Shown here piece after piece: positions 7,362 through 13,355 of a stretch of DNA of 13,355 nt (position 1 is the stretch's first letter; every line of letters begins with the position of its first letter). The translations under genes were made by a program, and so were the position numbers. The notes below the pieces were generated by a model, which was not told where the DNA came from, made no database searches, and saw nothing but the letters and a program-made list of their open reading frames with translations. Source of the stretch: CAJXWH01 sp964343365 (GTDB taxonomy: Bacteria > Pseudomonadota > Gammaproteobacteria > Arenicellales > UBA868). The stretch is from assembly GCA_964343365.1 (NCBI GenBank), contig CAYFJI010000052.1, forward strand, positions 1-13,355, read 5' to 3'.

Positions 7362-9872
7362 TTATTTTCTTAATCGTTCGTTCTTGGGGTCAAATGGAGA
7401 CTCAGCTATAATTTTGGCAGGAAATCGTTCCCCAAGGATTTCAACCTCTAGTAAAGTGTTTAATTCTGAATATTTACTATCTATCATGCCGAGTGCTAAT
7501 GATTTTTCAACACGCCATCCATAACCTCCAGAGGTGCAGCGACCAACCAGTTCAGAGTTTGCATAAATTGGCTCTGATCCACGAGGGTCAGCATCCTCGA
7601 TTTCAAATACTTCTAGCGTAACAAATTTCCATTTGAATCCACTTTTTTGCCACTCTTGCAGACCTGCCTTCCCGGTGAAATCACCTTTAGATTGATCCAC
7701 AAAACGCTCTAAACCCGACTCTAACGCAGAATATTCGATTGAAAGTTCTCTTGGAATTAATCGATAGGACTTTTCCAACCGAAGGGAGTCCATAGCCCGT
7801 ATCCCGAAAGGCTTCAAATCATATTTTTTTCCAACATCAAAGAGCATGTCAAATAGCGTATTTTGTTCTTCTATTGGGTGATGTAATTCCCAACCTAATT
7901 CACCAACAAAATTAACTCTTATAGCATGCGCTGTACTTTTTCCAATTTTAATCTCTTGTCCAGATAGCCAGGGGAATGCATCCGACGAAAAGTTTTTACC
8001 TGTCAAATCTTGAAGCAAACTCCGGGAATCTGGTCCAGCTAGAACAAATACACCCCATTTCTCTGTGATGCTTTCAATCTTAACATCTGTACCGTCAAAT
8101 CTTGACTTAAGGAGGTAATCATAATCGTGTCTATCAAAAACCCCCGCTGAAACTAAATAAAACCGTTCATCATCAATCCGATACACCGTAAATTCAGAAC
8201 GGACACCCCCTTTGGAAGTTAAAAGATGACATAAATTAATCTTTCCTCTCTTCGTTGGTACTGTGTTAGCAAATAGAGACCCTAACCATTTTTCTGCGTC
8301 ACTCCCTGAAACAATTGTTTTTGAAAACGCCGACATATCAAGTAATCCAACTTTTTTGTGCACATGCAAGCATTCTTCGCCAACGAATGGAAAGTAGTTA
8401 CTGCGACGAAAGCTCCATCGTTCCCTAATAGTGTCGCTTTCAGTTTCAGGCGGATGATTCGTTCCTGTGACCGTATCTCCCTTATGTAATTCCTCAAAGG
8501 GAACCTGATAGTCCTTAGGGGCAAACCAATTAGGCCTCTCCCATCCATAGATTGACCCGAAAACCGCACCCAACTCTGCCATTTTGTCGTAGCAAGGAGA
8601 TTTTTTTAAGGGTCGAGCTGCCGGGCGCTCTTCATCCGGATAGTGCACCGTGAAAACCATGGAGTATGCTTCCTCATTTTTTGATATCAAATAATCTTTG
8701 GTGGCATAAGGGCCGAATCGGCGAGGATCAACTCCCATCATATCAATAGTCGGTTCACCATTAACTATCCATTCTGCAAGCTGCCACCCAGCGCCTCCTG
8801 CTGCTGTAATCCCAAAACTATGTCCTTCATTAAACCAAAAATTTTTCAAATTCCATGCTGGTCCTATGATTGGACTACCATCAGGGGTATAACAAATAGC
8901 GCCGTTATATACCTCTTTTACACCCACTTCTCCAAATATAGGAACACGCTTAATCGCTGCCTCGATATGTGGCTCTAGCCGATCCAGATCAACATCGAAC
9001 AATTCATACTCTGAATTGTTCGATGGCCCATCGACATAACAACATGGGGCTCCTTTTTCATATGGACCAAGCAGTAATCCTCCGTTTTCTTCTCGCATGT
9101 AAAAAGAAGCATCAGAATCACGAAGCACACCCATTTCTGGCAGTCCTTTTTTTTGTCGATCTATGATTTGATCATGCGGTTCCGTCACGATAAATTGATG
9201 TTCAACTGGCATCACCGGAACATCTAAACCAACCATTGCGCCTGTTTGTCGTGCAAAATTTCCAGTAGCAGCTACAATATGCTCGCAGTCTACAGAACCC
9301 TTAGTTGTTTCGACAATCCATTCATTATTCTTTTTTTGTTTTATGGCGGTAACTGCTGTATTCCGATAAATAGTTGCACCTAAACTTCGTGCAGCATTTG
9401 CGAATGCTTGAGTGAGATCCGCTGGTTGAATATATCCATCATCGGGATGCTGGATTGCACCAATAATTCCATCTAAGTTGCAGAGTGGCCAAATCTCACC
9501 GACTTCATGCGGCGTAAGAAACTTTACGCTCACTCCTATTGTCTTTGCAACACCGCAATAGTAACGGTATTCATCCATTCGATCTTGGGTGGAAGCCAAT
9601 CTAATATTGGATACTTGACGTAACCCAACTTCCTGACCAACTTCTTGTTCAAGTTTTCTGTATAGATTAACGGAATACTTATGTATCTGACCAACGGAGT
9701 AGCTCATATTGAAAAGGGGTAACAAACCTGCGGCATGCCAAGTAGATCCTGAGGTCAGTTCCTTTCTTTCCAACAAGATTAGATCGCTCCAACCCTTTTT
9801 TGCTAAATGATAGAGGGTGCTTACTCCGACCACACCACCACCCACGACTACCACACGAGCGCTACTTTTCAT
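7362..9872 (-). CDS. Dimethylglycine/sarcosine dehydrogenase-family FAD-folate protein (DAO + GcvT)
   Basis: Seen: 836 residues. The FAD Rossmann motif VVVVGGGVVGVSTLYHL is at 7-23. SGSTWHAAGL at 41-50 carries H46, matching the His that holds FAD covalently in DMGDH and sarcosine dehydrogenase. The DAO domain closes around 355-375 (GITAAGGAGWQLAEWI). A linker domain with YGWERPNWF (442-450) follows. The aminomethyltransferase (GcvT) domain spans about 480-720 and a GcvT C-terminal domain runs to 830 (GRCTSGGYGWRVEKSLALG). Known: such enzymes oxidatively demethylate dimethylglycine or sarcosine, pass the formaldehyde-level carbon to tetrahydrofolate, and give electrons to ETF. etfBA directly downstream fits a dehydrogenase rather than an oxidase. 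ATG at 9872 has GAGGAG 11 nt upstream. Substrate cannot be fixed from sequence: many marine paralogs exist and some may use other N-methyl compounds. There is no signal peptide, so it is cytoplasmic. Confidence 0.9.
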   Translation of the reverse strand: MKSSARVVVVGGGVVGVSTLYHLAKKGWSDLILLERKELTSGSTWHAAGLLPLFNMSYSVGQIHKYSVNLYRKLEQEVGQEVGLRQVSNIRLASTQDRMDEYRYYCGVAKTIGVSVKFLTPHEVGEIWPLCNLDGIIGAIQHPDDGYIQPADLTQAFANAARSLGATIYRNTAVTAIKQKKNNEWIVETTKGSVDCEHIVAATGNFARQTGAMVGLDVPVMPVEHQFIVTEPHDQIIDRQKKGLPEMGVLRDSDASFYMREENGGLLLGPYEKGAPCCYVDGPSNNSEYELFDVDLDRLEPHIEAAIKRVPIFGEVGVKEVYNGAICYTPDGSPIIGPAWNLKNFWFNEGHSFGITAAGGAGWQLAEWIVNGEPTIDMMGVDPRRFGPYATKDYLISKNEEAYSMVFTVHYPDEERPAARPLKKSPCYDKMAELGAVFGSIYGWERPNWFAPKDYQVPFEELHKGDTVTGTNHPPETESDTIRERWSFRRSNYFPFVGEECLHVHKKVGLLDMSAFSKTIVSGSDAEKWLGSLFANTVPTKRGKINLCHLLTSKGGVRSEFTVYRIDDERFYLVSAGVFDRHDYDYLLKSRFDGTDVKIESITEKWGVFVLAGPDSRSLLQDLTGKNFSSDAFPWLSGQEIKIGKSTAHAIRVNFVGELGWELHHPIEEQNTLFDMLFDVGKKYDLKPFGIRAMDSLRLEKSYRLIPRELSIEYSALESGLERFVDQSKGDFTGKAGLQEWQKSGFKWKFVTLEVFEIEDADPRGSEPIYANSELVGRCTSGGYGWRVEKSLALGMIDSKYSELNTLLEVEILGERFPAKIIAESPFDPKNERLRK

Positions 9873-9921
9873 TTATTAACAATCTCCTCAACATACAAAC
9901 CAATAAATCGTTGCTCCGTCT

Positions 9922-9950
9922 ATTCTATTTCGAGAATTAACATACGTCCA
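9922..9950 (-). promoter_or_regulatory. Candidate sigma70 promoter of the DMGDH-like/etf operon
   Basis: Minus-strand TGGACG (9950-9945, 4/6) and TAGAAT (9927-9922, 5/6) are spaced by 17 nt. The predicted start near 9915 gives a leader of about 43 nt that includes the GAGGAG ribosome site at 9889-9884. Found by eye. Confidence 0.4.
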
Positions 9951-9955
9951 ATCAA

Positions 9956-9968
9956 TTCCCTATGGGAA
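9956..9968. repeat. Small palindrome TTCCCTATGGGAA in the divergent control region
   Basis: Perfect 5-bp arms TTCCC and GGGAA lie around TAT, just upstream of the candidate -35 (9945-9950) of the DMGDH-like operon. The position suits a regulator that touches RNA polymerase, but a 5-bp arm is short and could be chance. Confidence 0.3.
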
Positions 9969-10013
9969 AACCTGTGGATTAACCGAATACGTTTTAAAAC
10001 TATGAGCTAAGCC

Positions 10014-10038
10014 TATTGTTGTGACGTTCACAACAATA
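10014..10038. promoter_or_regulatory. Perfect 11-bp-arm palindrome, likely operator between divergent operons
   Basis: Arms TATTGTTGTGA and TCACAACAATA are exact reverse complements around CGT. The site sits 72-96 bp upstream of the methyltransferase ATG and about 100 bp upstream of the candidate start of the DMGDH-like operon, between two divergent genes of one likely pathway. There is no T-run on either side and no gene ends here, so a terminator is unlikely. The inner TGTGA/TCACA words resemble a CRP half-site pair, but with 3 nt between them instead of 6. A dimeric repressor or activator of GntR, LacI or TetR type is the simplest reading (inference). Confidence 0.6.
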
Positions 10039-10109
10039 AGTCCGTCGCGAAGTGATCAGACTTTCCTGTTGAACCAAATACAATCAAAGATGTGAAATGA
10101 GAAAACCCA

Positions 10110-11654
10110 ATGAATACTAACCGTCCACGCCGAACAAAAACAGGTGGCCGAAGAGGTCGTCAATTCCGTAAACCTCCCCAAGAATTAGCCTCTCCTCCCT
10201 ATATAACTAGAAAAATTCCCGTATATGATATAGCTTCAGAAGAACTATTGGCACTAATTGAAACCAATGCCGATATAGTTCTAGAAGAAATAGGAATTGA
10301 GTTTCGAGAGGATCCTAAAGCGCTAGAACTTTTTAAAACCGCAGGAGCAATGATTGATGGTGAGAGAGTGCGCTTTCCAAAAGATATGTGCCGAGAAATT
10401 ATCCAAAACAATGCCCCTCATGAATTCATTCAACATGCCAGAAACGCTAAACGAAGTGTCAAAATCGGTGGCGACAATATGGTTTTGGCTCCTGGTTACG
10501 GTTCTCCTTTTGTTCGAGATTTGGATAATGGACGAAGATACGCAACCATAGAAGACTTTGAAAATTTTACAAAGTTAGCTTGGATGTCTCCAGCTCTACA
10601 TCACTCAGGAGGAACCCTGTGCGAACCCGTAGATGTGCCCGTAAATAAACGACATCTAGACATGATCTATAGCCATATTAAATGGAGCGACAAACCATTT
10701 ATGGGATCTGTTACAGCTCCTGAACGAGCACTAGATACAATTAAATTAGCTTCAATCGTTTTTGGTTCCGACTTCATGAAAACAAACTGTGTTTTGACTA
10801 GCCTAATCAATGCCAACTCTCCAATGACCTATGATGCGACAATGCTAGGAGCAGCTCGAATATACGCCCAACACAATCAAGCAACCATCATATCACCTTT
10901 CATACTTTCCGGCGCTATGTCACCAGTAACAGTAGTAGGTACCTGCACCCAGATTTTTGCCGAAGCGTTAGCGGGCATGACCTTTATTCAACTCACTAAA
11001 CCGGGAGCGCCTGTAATTTTTGGAACCTTTAGTAGTTCAATTTCCATGCAATCTGGCGCGCCTACTTTTGGAACCCCAGAACCAACACAGGTTCTCTTTA
11101 TCGCTGCTGCTTTAGCAAGACGCTTGGGAGTGCCTTTTCGAAGCGGAGGCGGACTTTGTGCATCAAAAATTCCAGATGCACAGGCAAGTTATGAGTCCGC
11201 TAATACACTACAGGCAGCAATGTACGCTGGAGTAAATTTTATGTTACACACATCCGGATGGCTTGAAGGCGGTCTAACGATGAGCTATGAAAAATTTATT
11301 TTAGATACTGATCAGGCTGGAATGATAAATACATTTCTTGCCGGTATTGATCAATCAGAGAATGGACAAGCCATGTCTGCATTAAGAGAGGTAGGTCCAG
11401 GAAATCATTTCCTAGGATGCAGTCATACTCAAGAAAATTTCGAATCTGCTTTCTATAGATCCAGCATAGCTGATAACAACAGTTTCGAGCAATGGCGAGA
11501 TGAAGGGGAGCACGATGCCGTATTCAGATCTAATAAATCTTATAAAGCGATGTTAGCAAGATATGAAGCCCCCAAAATTGATGAAGGAATCGACGAAGCT
11601 TTAACTGAATATATACGAGCGCGAAAAGCCGAAATGCCAGACGCAACCTATTAG
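10110..11654 (+). CDS. Trimethylamine methyltransferase (MttB)-family protein, non-pyrrolysine (COG5598)
   Basis: Seen: 514 residues. A basic Arg/Gly-rich head (RRTKTGGRRGRQFR, 7-20) precedes the barrel, as in many alpha- and gamma-proteobacterial MttB homologs. Family marks are IGIEF (61-65), APGYGSPFV (127-135), SGGTLCEP (166-173), SGGGLCASKIPDAQASYE (345-362) and GPGNHFLGCSHTQENF (429-444). There is no in-frame amber codon, so the pyrrolysine of archaeal MttB is absent. Known: MttB demethylates trimethylamine with a corrinoid protein; non-Pyl relatives include the glycine betaine methyltransferase MtgB, while most are uncharacterised. The gene is alone on its strand, divergent from the DMGDH-like gene and sharing a palindromic control region with it, which suggests a methylated-amine or betaine substrate. 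No corrinoid protein is visible. ATG at 10110 has only a weak GAGAAA upstream. It ends 26 nt before the convergent peroxiredoxin. Confidence 0.9.
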   Translation: MNTNRPRRTKTGGRRGRQFRKPPQELASPPYITRKIPVYDIASEELLALIETNADIVLEEIGIEFREDPKALELFKTAGAMIDGERVRFPKDMCREIIQNNAPHEFIQHARNAKRSVKIGGDNMVLAPGYGSPFVRDLDNGRRYATIEDFENFTKLAWMSPALHHSGGTLCEPVDVPVNKRHLDMIYSHIKWSDKPFMGSVTAPERALDTIKLASIVFGSDFMKTNCVLTSLINANSPMTYDATMLGAARIYAQHNQATIISPFILSGAMSPVTVVGTCTQIFAEALAGMTFIQLTKPGAPVIFGTFSSSISMQSGAPTFGTPEPTQVLFIAAALARRLGVPFRSGGGLCASKIPDAQASYESANTLQAAMYAGVNFMLHTSGWLEGGLTMSYEKFILDTDQAGMINTFLAGIDQSENGQAMSALREVGPGNHFLGCSHTQENFESAFYRSSIADNNSFEQWRDEGEHDAVFRSNKSYKAMLARYEAPKIDEGIDEALTEYIRARKAEMPDATY

Positions 11655-11668
11655 AAGAATGAAACTAC

Positions 11669-11690
11669 AGTAATTTAGAATTAAATTACT
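11669..11690. repeat. AT-rich stem-loop between convergent genes
   Basis: AGTAATTT and AAATTACT are perfect 8-bp arms around AGAATT. The element lies between the methyltransferase stop and the convergent peroxiredoxin, and overlaps the latter's TAA at 11681-11683. It could serve as a weak bidirectional terminator. However, the stem has only two G/C pairs and no T-run follows on either strand, so the call is uncertain. Confidence 0.3.
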
Positions 11691-12160
11691 CCCAACATAC
11701 TTTCAGCATCACTAACCTCAAATTTTCCCGATTGCTCTATATGTAAATTGGTAATGACGCTATCACGAACCAACATCGCATATCGTCCAGAACGTATTCC
11801 AAATCCCGCATCTGACAAATCCAACACTAACCCGGCAGCTTTTGTAAACAAACCTGATCCATCAGCTAACATCTCGATTTCGTTGTTAACTCCTTGATTT
11901 TCCCCCCAGGCGTGCATTACATAAACATCATTGACTGAAATACAGGCAATCTTATCAATACCTTTAGCAAAAAACTCTGCCGATTTGGTTAGATAGCCAG
12001 GCAGATGTCGCGCAGAACATAAAGGTGTAAAAGCACCTGGAACAGCAAAAACAACTGCATTTATACCAGAAAACCATTCTAATGATGAAATGCTCTCAGA
12101 ACCTTCTGGACACATTCTAAAAAGTTTTGTATCGGGCACATAATCACCTACTTTGATCAT
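11681..12160 (-). CDS. Peroxiredoxin, Prx5 (AhpC/TSA redoxin) type
   Basis: Seen: 159 residues from ATG at 12160, with AGGAG 6 nt upstream. PGAFTPLCSARHLPGY (41-56) holds the peroxidatic C48 with T45. The partner Arg is probably R126 in SGRYAMLVRD. ISVND (75-79) and HAWGENQGV are typical of the Prx5 branch. The other Cys residues are C17 and C74; no glutaredoxin domain is fused, and length matches single-domain Prx5 proteins. Known: it reduces hydrogen peroxide and alkyl peroxides using a thiol system in the cytoplasm. It is convergent to the methyltransferase and divergent from threonine aldolase. A role in clearing peroxide made by flavin enzymes nearby is possible, but it may be a plain housekeeping neighbour. 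Confidence 0.93.
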   Translation of the reverse strand: MIKVGDYVPDTKLFRMCPEGSESISSLEWFSGINAVVFAVPGAFTPLCSARHLPGYLTKSAEFFAKGIDKIACISVNDVYVMHAWGENQGVNNEIEMLADGSGLFTKAAGLVLDLSDAGFGIRSGRYAMLVRDSVITNLHIEQSGKFEVSDAESMLGVI

Positions 12161-12211
12161 CAGTAACTCCTCTATACTCTATGGTTTTATGTTGGTTTTA
12201 AATTGGGTAAC

Positions 12212-12240
12212 ATACCACTGACTATTACTAAATACCACTG
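12212..12240. repeat. Direct repeat of a 9-bp word, 20 bp apart, upstream of the peroxiredoxin
   Basis: ATACCACTG occurs at 12212-12220 and 12232-12240, exactly 20 bp start to start (about two helical turns). The second copy extends into ACCACTGGT, itself a small palindrome (12234-12242), and lies within ACTAAA...TTTAGT. It sits between the divergent peroxiredoxin and threonine aldolase genes, where regulator sites are expected. Confidence 0.35.
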
Positions 12241-12338
12241 GTCGACTTTTTAGTCCATGAACTGTAAAAAATTCTTAACCTTGTCATATATATCAAATTC
12301 AAATGCCCATCAATAATTAACTGTCGGAAAAAATTTAT

Positions 12339-13355
12339 ATGCAGAAATTCATTGATCTAAGAAGTGATACCGTAACCCGACCAGTACAGGCAATGAAACT
12401 TGCAATGAAAGATGCAGAAGTTGGGGATGATGTCTATGGAGACGATCCAACCATTAATAGACTAGAGCAAACAGCCGCTGAACTTTTACAAATGGATGCT
12501 AGTTTATTTGTCAGCAGCGGTACACAAAGTAATCTGATTGCACTATTCAGCCATTGCCAGCGAGGTGATGAATACATAGCCGGGCAAGACGCTCACTGTT
12601 ATCTTGAAGAAGGCGGTGGTGGTGCTATTTTGGCCAGCATTCAACCACAACCAATACCGAATGAGCTTGACGGAACTCTTTCGATCGAAAAAATCAACTC
12701 ATTAATCAAACCTGACGATTTTCATTTCGCCCAAACCCGTCTAGTTTGCTTAGAAAACACTTGGCATGGAAAACCTTTGCCGCTTCAATATATCGAAAAA
12801 GTCTCGCACGTAACGCAAGCTAATGGACTCGCTCTCCATTTAGACGGAGCCAGATTATTTAATGCTGTAGTGCAGCAGAAAACGGAAGTACAAACCATAT
12901 CCAAACATTTTGACTCTGTGTCCATTTGCCTATCCAAAGGATTAGGTGCACCAATTGGATCAGTCTTATGCGGATCATACGAATTGATTGCAAAAGCTCG
13001 CCGATGGAGGAAGATGCTGGGTGGCGGGTGGCGACAAGCCGGAGTTCTAGCAGCTGCTGGAATTTATGCTTTAACGAATCATATACAACGCTTAGAGGAA
13101 GACCATTATCATGCTGCCTTACTGGCAAAGTATCTCAATCAAATTGATGGAATAACAATTGAAAATGAACCCAATAGAACCAATATGGTATGGATAGAAA
13201 TGCCTAAACATTTATTAAATCCTCTAAAACGATTCCTTCTAGAAAAACAAATTCTAATTAGTGTGGATGATTATCCTCTCCGATTAGTGACGCATCTCGA
13301 TATTGATGAAGAATCGGTTGAGCGAGCTGGTAAAGCATTTGAACAATTTTTCCTA
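12339..13355 (+). CDS. ltaE: Low-specificity L-threonine aldolase, 3' end outside window
   Basis: Seen: an open frame from ATG at 12339 to the right edge, 339 residues with no stop. The start MQKFIDLRSDTVTRP and VGDDVYGDDPTINRLE are diagnostic of the fold-type I threonine aldolases. DAHCYLEEGGGGAILASIQPQP (from 85) contains the His that stacks on the cofactor. LHLDGARLFNA (167-177) has the cofactor-binding Asp169 and Arg172, and SICLSKGLGAPIGS holds the PLP Lys200. The family is usually 330-350 residues, so only a few are missing. Known: it cleaves L-threonine and L-allo-threonine to glycine and acetaldehyde, and also acts on other beta-hydroxy amino acids. The ribosome site (GGAAAA) is weak. 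Its place beside demethylation genes ties it to glycine, the end product of betaine breakdown, though this may be coincidence. Confidence 0.95.
   Translation, partial: MQKFIDLRSDTVTRPVQAMKLAMKDAEVGDDVYGDDPTINRLEQTAAELLQMDASLFVSSGTQSNLIALFSHCQRGDEYIAGQDAHCYLEEGGGGAILASIQPQPIPNELDGTLSIEKINSLIKPDDFHFAQTRLVCLENTWHGKPLPLQYIEKVSHVTQANGLALHLDGARLFNAVVQQKTEVQTISKHFDSVSICLSKGLGAPIGSVLCGSYELIAKARRWRKMLGGGWRQAGVLAAAGIYALTNHIQRLEEDHYHAALLAKYLNQIDGITIENEPNRTNMVWIEMPKHLLNPLKRFLLEKQILISVDDYPLRLVTHLDIDEESVERAGKAFEQFFL

Noticed and set aside
10014..10038. CRP/FNR-type binding site in the palindrome
   Set aside because: The TGTGA and TCACA words are separated by 3 nt, while CRP sites need 6, so the half-sites would be on the wrong face and too close.
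10014..10038. Rho-independent terminator at the palindrome
   Set aside because: No gene ends at it on either strand and no T-run follows; it is upstream of two divergent starts.
11143..11195. Pyrrolysine (amber) codon in the MttB-family gene
   Set aside because: The region matching the Pyl neighbourhood reads through with ordinary codons and the frame has no internal TAG, so this is the non-Pyl branch.
1..13355. Insertion sequences, prophage, CRISPR array, tRNA or rRNA genes
   Set aside because: No transposase-like frame, regularly spaced repeats, attachment-site duplication or tRNA-like fold was found in the coding or non-coding stretches on either strand.

Overview
The window looks like ordinary chromosomal DNA of a free-living proteobacterium with moderate to low GC (about 40-45% by eye over much of it). 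UbiG has the gamma/beta-proteobacterial form of the family. The gene mix (MttB-family methyltransferase, dimethylglycine/sarcosine dehydrogenase-like flavoprotein, EtfBA, and a glutamate-synthase-like cluster of the GlxBCD/MgsABC kind) is what one meets in marine bacteria that eat methylated amines and betaines. A marine gammaproteobacterium is my best guess; the sequence does not prove it.

Layout. (1) 1-4350, minus strand: a three-gene, overlapping cluster read right to left. It encodes a class II glutamine amidotransferase, a 652-residue protein joining a GXGXG domain to an FMN/Fe-S glutamate synthase domain, and a GltD-like NAD(P)H/FAD/Fe-S oxidoreductase cut by the left edge. (2) 4351-4832: a long non-coding gap that must hold the promoters of that cluster and of ubiG. 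(3) 4833-5537, plus strand: ubiG. (4) 5589-9872, minus strand: an 836-residue DMGDH/sarcosine dehydrogenase-like protein followed by etfB and etfA. (5) 9873-10109: a divergent control region with a perfect 11-bp-arm palindrome. (6) 10110-11654, plus strand: a non-pyrrolysine MttB-family methyltransferase. (7) 11681-12160, minus strand: a Prx5-type peroxiredoxin. (8) 12339-13355, plus strand: low-specificity L-threonine aldolase, cut by the right edge.

How the genes may work together (inference). The MttB-like protein and the DMGDH-like enzyme are divergent from one control region and could act in sequence on quaternary and tertiary N-methyl compounds such as glycine betaine, dimethylglycine and sarcosine. 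Methyl groups would pass to a corrinoid or to tetrahydrofolate. EtfBA would carry DMGDH electrons to the ubiquinone pool, whose synthesis needs UbiG. Threonine aldolase acts on the glycine pool, the end product of betaine demethylation. The glutamate-synthase-like cluster could assimilate the nitrogen, either as a rearranged GOGAT or as an N-methylglutamate-synthase-like enzyme with its own reductase. No corrinoid protein, betaine monooxygenase, sarcosine oxidase, mgd genes or regulator is visible here. No mobile element, CRISPR array, tRNA or rRNA was seen.
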